Positions 5,984-10,162 of a stretch of DNA of 10,162 nt are shown one piece after another. Both the position numbers and the translations under genes were made by a program. Positions within the stretch are counted from its first letter, which is position 1, and each line of letters starts with the position of its first letter. The notes beneath the pieces were generated by a model, which was not told the origin of the DNA, did not search any database, and saw only the letters and a program-made list of their open reading frames with translations. Origin of the DNA: an uncultured Collinsella sp. (GTDB taxonomy: Bacteria; Actinomycetota; Coriobacteriia; Coriobacteriales; Coriobacteriaceae); assembly GCA_934650975.1 (NCBI GenBank), contig CAKUFW010000073.1, positions 1 to 10,162 of the forward strand. Direction: 5' to 3'.

Positions 5984-7786
5984 ATGGCCAGCGCCGCGCC
6001 CTACAATGCCTATGCCGAGTTGTTTGACCAGCTCGATACCCTGACCCGCTGCGGTTTTGGCGCGTGGTGCGCCCAGGCACTCGGCGACGAGGTCGCCTAC
6101 GCCATTGACGTCGATTGGTATCGCGCGGGCGCGCAGGTGAGCGAGGTGCTCGCAGAGGCCGGTACAGGAGCTGCCACAGAACGCATCCGCGACGAGCTCG
6201 AGAGCTTTTTGGGCGACTACTTTACGGTGCGTCGCCGCTCGGCCTCGCCCGAGCAGGTACTTTGCGGCAGCATGGCGGGCGATGCCGAGTTTCGCCCCCG
6301 CGCGCTAACCGGCAGCGCCGCGGCCTGCCTGCTGTTTTTGGAGCACGGAGGCCGCGACCCCTGGAGCATGACGGACGAACCGGCGACGAGCGAGGCCGCC
6401 GACCCCAACACCCGCGAACCCGACCCCCGGCTGCTGCGCCGCCAGATTGGCATGCTCTGCCTGCAATACGCCGTGCTCGAAAACGAAAGCGCCCTGCTGC
6501 GCAGCACCTGCATCAAGATGGGCTCATACGACCAGCGCGGCGGCATCGACCCTGCCACGCTCGCCTTTATCGACCGCGGAGACTGGGATGCTTTTCAACC
6601 CATCGTCCGTAACCGCAATTTCGCCAAGACGCAGCGCCGCATCGGCACGCTGCTGGACGCGCCCGGTTATTCGGAATCTTCGGATGCCGAGCTTCCGCTT
6701 GCCGAGCCGCAGCCCGGCAGCATTCCCTCAACGCCCAAGCCGGCCAATCGCAAGGCAGGCGCCGACTGGGTCAAATACCTGGCTAAACGCAGCTTTCTCA
6801 CCGCTATCGAAGGCAATGTCGAGGTGCTGGCAGGACAGGCGGGCGCAATTCCCGCGCATCGCGTTGAGCTCGCACGCACCGGCTGGCTGTGGAAGTTCAC
6901 CCGAGGTCGCGCCGAAGATGCATCCGCGCGGCGTGCGCCGATCGCTTCGGGCGACTCGGCCGCCTGGCAACAGGCCGGCCAGCTCCTCGCGCGCTGGATT
7001 TGGGAGTGCAGCACGGCGACTACGCCTGGCGGGACCATCCGTGCCGTCGACGACGCCACGCTCGCCCTGGCCACCGCTGCCGCCGGCAACGAAAGCGGCC
7101 TCGTCGAGTTTCGCCTGCTACGACAGACGCTCCGCCGCAACCTAGGCAAGGCCTGCTGGATGTTCAACTGGCTGCAAAAGAAGGGCGGCCGTGCCGACCG
7201 CGGCGTCTTCGTGCTCGAGCAGGCGAACTATATCGTGAACCACTACCTGGGGCCGCAGCTCGCCGCCGTGCTGTACGGCATCGCCCACGACATGGAACTC
7301 GACCGCGCCGGCCTGGGCGCCGCTGCCGCCGAGCAGGGATTTGGCAGCATGCAGATTGAGCCACCGACGAACGACACCACCATGCCCGCCGAGCTCAACC
7401 GCACGCTCGCGCTCGAGATTTCCATCGCACCCGGCAGCGACCGGCCGGCGACCGGCAGCGAGGCACTTTGGAAGACGGTGCCCCTCGACGGCTACTGCGT
7501 GTGCCGCCTGGGCCGCGACCCACGCGCACTCGATGCGCCCGGGGATGGCGCAGGCATCAAAGCCATTATCCTCAGCAGCGCCGATATCGGCAGACAGGCG
7601 CTCGACCTGCGCATACGCGAGGACGGCTCGCTACGCGCAACCGTCCACAACCCCGCCGGCGTCTGGATCGAGAACCGCCACGTTGCTTGCAGCGAACAGG
7701 CCGACCTGCACCCTGGCGAGCACATCTTTATCCCCGGCAACGACCTGAGCTACGTGGTTGTCCCGCGCTGGCAAATCGTGGCGTAG
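5984..7786 (+). CDS. Protein of unknown function with C-terminal FHA-like domain
   Basis: A 600-residue protein. The first 460 residues match no family I recognise; they look mainly helical, with no signal peptide or membrane segment, and Pro/Glu/Ser-rich linkers at about 130-148 and 230-258. The last 100 residues resemble an FHA phosphothreonine-binding beta-sandwich: CRLGRDP (506-513), IILSSADIGRQALDL (528-542), REDGSL, HNPAGVWIENR (555-565), and LHPGEHIFIPG (575-585). The phosphopeptide-contacting Ser and His of the usual SRxH are Gly536 and Ala539 here, so phosphate binding may be lost or altered. The start at 5984 has AAAGGA seven bases upstream. The gene is divergent from the kinase gene across 170 bp and shares its candidate operator; it could be substrate or scaffold of the kinase/phosphatase system. 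coaX follows after 57 bp in the same direction. FHA assignment is moderate; the function of the rest is unknown. Confidence 0.7.
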   Translation: MASAAPYNAYAELFDQLDTLTRCGFGAWCAQALGDEVAYAIDVDWYRAGAQVSEVLAEAGTGAATERIRDELESFLGDYFTVRRRSASPEQVLCGSMAGDAEFRPRALTGSAAACLLFLEHGGRDPWSMTDEPATSEAADPNTREPDPRLLRRQIGMLCLQYAVLENESALLRSTCIKMGSYDQRGGIDPATLAFIDRGDWDAFQPIVRNRNFAKTQRRIGTLLDAPGYSESSDAELPLAEPQPGSIPSTPKPANRKAGADWVKYLAKRSFLTAIEGNVEVLAGQAGAIPAHRVELARTGWLWKFTRGRAEDASARRAPIASGDSAAWQQAGQLLARWIWECSTATTPGGTIRAVDDATLALATAAAGNESGLVEFRLLRQTLRRNLGKACWMFNWLQKKGGRADRGVFVLEQANYIVNHYLGPQLAAVLYGIAHDMELDRAGLGAAAAEQGFGSMQIEPPTNDTTMPAELNRTLALEISIAPGSDRPATGSEALWKTVPLDGYCVCRLGRDPRALDAPGDGAGIKAIILSSADIGRQALDLRIREDGSLRATVHNPAGVWIENRHVACSEQADLHPGEHIFIPGNDLSYVVVPRWQIVA

Positions 7787-7801
7787 CGCCGGCAGCGCGT
7801 A

Positions 7802-7807
7802 TACAAT
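7802..7807 (+). promoter_or_regulatory. Possible -10 box upstream of coaX
   Basis: TACAAT, within TATACAAT at 7800-7807, lies 36 bases before the coaX start and is the only AT-rich patch in the 57-bp gap after the FHA-like gene. No convincing -35 box is found 16-18 bases upstream. No terminator is seen in the gap, so coaX may be read both from its own promoter and by read-through. Confidence 0.35.
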
Positions 7808-7843
7808 GGTGCGCGTCCTTTTACGCCGACACCTGGAGTAGAC

Positions 7844-8617
7844 ATGCTGCTCGCTATCGATATGGGAAACACGCAGACGGCCATGGGCCTGTTTGACGGA
7901 GACGAGCTGGTGCAGTCGTGGCGCATGCCCACCGACCGCTCTTTTACCGCCGATGAGATCCACGTGCGCCTGATGGGCTTCTTTAAGATGTACGACCTCT
8001 CGCTCGACGCGGTCGACGCAATCGCCTTTGCCGGCGTGGTGCCGCAACTCTCGCGCGAGTGGCACGCCGTTGCCGATCGCATCGCAGCAGACGCTATCGT
8101 CATCGGCCCGCAGACGGCCGCCGTGACCAAGCTGCGCGCGGCACGTCCCCAGGCCGTGGGTGCCGACCGCATCGCCAACGCCGTCGCCGCCGAGACCTTC
8201 TACGGCGCCCCGGCGATCGTGGTGGACTTTGGCACCGCGACCAATATCGATGTCATCGACGAGGACGGCTACTACATTGGCGGAGCGATTGCGCCGGGTA
8301 TCCGCATATCGATGGACGCGCTCGCCGCCCGCGCCGCCAAGCTCGCCAGCGTTCCGCTCGAGGCACCCGAGCATGCCATCGGCCGCGATACCGAGGAGTG
8401 CATCAAGGTCGGCGCCGTGACGGGCGCCGCCGCCATGGCCGAAGGCTTGGTCGCGCGCATGAAGCGCGAGCTGGGTCGCGAGGACGCCACCGTTATCGCC
8501 ACAGGCGGTCTCGCCAGCATCGTCGCCGGTTCGACCGACGCCTTCGACGTGGTCGACGGCCAACTCACCATCAAAGGCATCTGCGAAATCTACCGCCGCA
8601 TGCAGGAGCAGGGGTAG
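7844..8617 (+). CDS. coaX: Type III pantothenate kinase
   Basis: A 257-residue protein, typical CoaX length. It phosphorylates pantothenate to 4'-phosphopantothenate, the first step of coenzyme A synthesis, in the cytoplasm; type III enzymes require a monovalent cation and are not feedback-inhibited by CoA. ASKHA-superfamily motifs are clear: DMGNTQT (6-12) for phosphate binding, VGADRIANA (105-113) containing the catalytic Asp108, VDFGTATNIDV (127-137), and GGAIAPGI (146-153). GGAG lies five bases before the ATG. It follows the FHA-like gene by 57 bp on the same strand and converges on the ATPase gene. It appears to be an ordinary housekeeping gene with no evident functional link to the phosphorylation module. 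Confidence 0.97.
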   Translation: MLLAIDMGNTQTAMGLFDGDELVQSWRMPTDRSFTADEIHVRLMGFFKMYDLSLDAVDAIAFAGVVPQLSREWHAVADRIAADAIVIGPQTAAVTKLRAARPQAVGADRIANAVAAETFYGAPAIVVDFGTATNIDVIDEDGYYIGGAIAPGIRISMDALAARAAKLASVPLEAPEHAIGRDTEECIKVGAVTGAAAMAEGLVARMKRELGREDATVIATGGLASIVAGSTDAFDVVDGQLTIKGICEIYRRMQEQG

Positions 8618-8655
8618 AACGAACGAAACCGCGGCCCTAGCAACCATCCGCCAAC

Positions 8656-8698
8656 CCTATTCCTCAAAACTGAATTATTTTCTATTTTGAGGAATAGG
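8656..8698. repeat. Palindromic repeat copy 1, downstream of the ATPase gene
   Basis: A 14-bp perfect inverted repeat (CCTATTCCTCAAAA / TTTTGAGGAATAGG) with a 15-nt centre lies in the convergent gap between coaX and the ATPase gene. Its arms equal those of the two copies upstream of the ATPase gene. Its centre, read on the opposite strand, matches theirs at 12 of 15 bases, so this copy is inverted relative to them. No T-run follows on either strand, so it is not a standard terminator, although a stem this strong could slow polymerase. Confidence 0.85.
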
Positions 8699-8709
8699 CC
8701 AAAAGCACA

Positions 8710-9906
8710 CTACGCCTCGCCGGCAAGCCATCTCGCCAGATCCACAATCTGCACCCCGTCGCGATCCGTTATCTCATGATGCGTGCGGGCCAGAATCATC
8801 TTGGGGTAAGCATCACCAATGCTTAGCAGCGGCGAAATCTCTCGTTCAAACGTCTTATCCGAGCTGATATCGTCACTCACCTGGATATAGAGCTTCTCGC
8901 TTCGCTTGATTGCTACAAAATCAATTTCCTTTTTGTAGAGCACGCCGACGTACACCTCGTATCCGCGACGCAGCAGCTCAATGGCCACCATATTCTCGTA
9001 CACACGACCCCAGTCCATGTCGCGCGTGCCGAGCAAAGCGTATTTAAACGCATGGTCCGCCAGGTAATATTTCTCGCCGCTCTTAAGGTATTTCTTGCCG
9101 CGAATGTCGTATCGGCGCACCTTATAGAAGGCGAACGCATCGCACAGATATCCCATGTACGTGCCGACCGTCTTATTCGTAATCTTGAGGCCGTCCGCAT
9201 TTAGAACGTCCGTTATATTGCGGGCCGACGTAATGTTGGAGACATTGTCCATCATGTAATCGGCAATGCGCAGCAGCGCCGATTCGTTTCTCACGCTATG
9301 CCGCTGAACGATATCTCTCACAATGAGGGTCTTAAAGACATTAGAGAGATATTGATAGCGCTGCTCCTGCAACGGATAAGGGTAGGAGCCGGACATGCCG
9401 CCGGTCCTTGCATACTCATCGAAGTCGCGGTCGACCTCGCCCTCGTCGCCATAGGAGCGATACTCCTCAAACGAGAATGGGAACACCTCAATCTCGAACG
9501 TACGTCCCGTAAAGAGCGTCGACAGATCGCTCGATAGCAAAAAGGCGTTCGATCCAGTAATGAAGATGTCGTACTGCTCGGATGCGTGAAGGCTGTTGAT
9601 TGCGCGCTCGAAGCCGTCGCACATCTGGACCTCGTCGATAAGCAGGAAGTTTTGCTTGCCGGGTACCCGATGCTCTTTTACATAGGCGAGTAACGCGTGA
9701 TATTCGAGCAGCTCCTCGAACTCATCGAGGTTGTAATTGATATGAATGACATTTGAATCGGGCAGGTTGGCCTCTACGTAGTCGCGAAGGGCTTCGAGCA
9801 ATTTCGATTTTCCACTACGGCGAATGCCCGTGATGACCTTGATATCCGGCACGCCGATAAGACTCGTCAACGTATCCATATACGACGTTCTGTTGATGAG
9901 TTTCAT
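8710..9906 (-). CDS. AAA ATPase with C-terminal DUF4143 domain
   Basis: A 398-residue protein of the AAA_14/DUF4143 family. Seen: Walker A in GIRRSGKS (27-34), Walker B FLLIDEVQ (87-94; Asp91, Glu92), sensor-1-like ITGSN (116-120), a conserved FTGRTFEIEVFPFSF segment (132-146), a helical winged-helix-like middle, and a C-terminal part with YENMVAIELL (303-312) and KEIDFV...YIQVS (326-344). The last resembles a PD-(D/E)xK nuclease-type fold with Gln where the catalytic Lys would be. The cellular role of the family is unsettled; many copies occur as isolated, apparently mobile genes. GGGAGG supports the ATG at 9906. The gene is visibly more AT-rich and less biased in third positions than its neighbours, stands alone, and is bracketed by palindromic repeats, all suggesting transfer as a cassette. 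Confidence 0.93.
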   Translation of the reverse strand: MKLINRTSYMDTLTSLIGVPDIKVITGIRRSGKSKLLEALRDYVEANLPDSNVIHINYNLDEFEELLEYHALLAYVKEHRVPGKQNFLLIDEVQMCDGFERAINSLHASEQYDIFITGSNAFLLSSDLSTLFTGRTFEIEVFPFSFEEYRSYGDEGEVDRDFDEYARTGGMSGSYPYPLQEQRYQYLSNVFKTLIVRDIVQRHSVRNESALLRIADYMMDNVSNITSARNITDVLNADGLKITNKTVGTYMGYLCDAFAFYKVRRYDIRGKKYLKSGEKYYLADHAFKYALLGTRDMDWGRVYENMVAIELLRRGYEVYVGVLYKKEIDFVAIKRSEKLYIQVSDDISSDKTFEREISPLLSIGDAYPKMILARTHHEITDRDGVQIVDLARWLAGEA

Positions 9907-9933
9907 TGGCTGCCTCCCTGCGGTTTTTCGTTG

Positions 9934-9974
9934 CTATTCCTCAAAATCGAAAATTTTTCAGTTTTGAGGAATAG
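9934..9974. repeat. Palindromic repeat copy 2, upstream of the ATPase gene
   Basis: Arms CTATTCCTCAAAA / TTTTGAGGAATAG (13 bp) enclose TCGAAAATTTTTCAG. The centre is itself nearly self-complementary (GAAAA-T-TTTTC), so the unit is close to a 41-nt palindrome broken by one 2-nt mismatch. It begins 28 bases upstream of the ATPase start codon and is identical over 45 bases (9934-9978) to the copy at 10020-10064. Its position would suit an operator or a 5'-leader hairpin. Confidence 0.88.
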
Positions 9975-10018
9975 GCTCTGCATCGAATATACCTCGCAAA
10001 GGGTCGAGCCGGCTTAAT

Positions 10019-10061
10019 CCTATTCCTCAAAATCGAAAATTTTTCAGTTTTGAGGAATAGG
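10019..10061. repeat. Palindromic repeat copy 3
   Basis: A 14-bp inverted repeat (CCTATTCCTCAAAA / TTTTGAGGAATAGG) with the same 15-nt centre and orientation as the copy 86 bases away. The spacer between copies 2 and 3 holds TATATT (minus strand, 9991-9986), a possible -10 box for the ATPase gene, though no good -35 box is seen. Confidence 0.88.
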
Positions 10062-10092
10062 CTCAGGGCGGCCGTTCTCCCAGGTCAATCAG

Positions 10093-10162
10093 AACCACCC
10101 TTAAAAAGGGTGGTTTGCTCTTAGGGTATAACCCACGGGCCCCGGGCTCGCGTCTAAAGGCG
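10093..10162. repeat. Right-end two-hairpin motif
   Basis: A 10-bp stem (AACCACCCTT / AAGGGTGGTT, loop AAA) spans 10093-10115 and is followed on the plus strand by TTTGCTCTT after the stem begins to close, only a weak U-tract. The CTAAAG-centred imperfect palindrome CGTCTAAAGGCG (10151-10162) ends the window. The order, a CCACCC/GGGTGG stem, a G/C-rich spacer and a CTAAAG palindrome, repeats that at 15-72. It may be a transposon-end remnant or, for the first hairpin alone, a weak plus-strand terminator. The motif is cut by the window edge. Confidence 0.35.

Noticed and set aside
5814..6080. N-terminal extension of the first kinase by 89 codons to an ATG at 6080
   Set aside because: It would overlap the start of the divergent FHA-like gene, reads as Arg/Gly/Pro-rich filler through the regulatory region, and has no better ribosome site than the GGAGG before 5813.
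7631..8647. 338-codon minus-strand frame antisense to coaX
   Set aside because: coaX motifs on the plus strand are unambiguous; the antisense frame is His/Gly/Arg-rich and motif-free.
8656..8698. Intrinsic terminator shared by coaX and the ATPase gene
   Set aside because: The stem is strong, but no T-run follows on either strand, and the same sequence occurs upstream of the ATPase gene where a terminator would not be expected.
8656..10061. CRISPR array from the repeated palindromes
   Set aside because: There are only three copies at unequal spacing with a gene between them, one is inverted, and there are no cas genes.

Overview
The window looks like a chromosomal segment of a high-GC actinobacterium, most plausibly a gut Coriobacteriia of the Collinsella type. 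The clues are strong G/C at third codon positions, AAAGGA or GGAGG ribosome sites close upstream of ATG starts, a type III pantothenate kinase, and a more AT-rich DUF4143 ATPase gene. The genus is inference; no marker gene in the window proves it.

Layout from left to right. Positions 1-116 hold two small hairpins and the intrinsic terminator of the next gene. An initiator tRNA-fMet (minus strand) lies at 117-193 with a well-formed promoter. Then five minus-strand genes run from about 5813 down to 280: a Hanks-type Ser/Thr kinase, a von Willebrand A (MIDAS) protein, a PP2C-type phosphatase, a second and atypical kinase with a C-terminal zinc ribbon, and a transglutaminase-like cysteine protein. 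Divergent from them, on the plus strand, is a 600-residue protein of unknown function whose C-terminus looks like a degenerate FHA domain, followed by coaX (type III pantothenate kinase). Past coaX a minus-strand AAA/DUF4143 ATPase gene is bracketed by three copies of a roughly 42-nt palindromic repeat. The last 70 bases carry a hairpin arrangement resembling that at the left end.

The kinase, vWA, PP2C, kinase, transglutaminase and FHA-like genes form a coherent protein-phosphorylation module. It recalls the TerY-P triad (TerY-like vWA + PP2C + kinase) known from tellurium-resistance-type operons, and the kinase/phosphatase/FHA logic of type VI secretion control, but no Ter or secretion gene is present. 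The two intergenic regions upstream of the first kinase and of the vWA gene share an 18-of-19-base element centred on the palindrome TTCAGCTGAA, so one regulator may control the module and perhaps the divergent FHA-like gene. This module, its shared element, and the repeat-flanked ATPase cassette are the most interesting contents. Long open frames antisense to the minus-strand genes are high-GC shadows and are not annotated.
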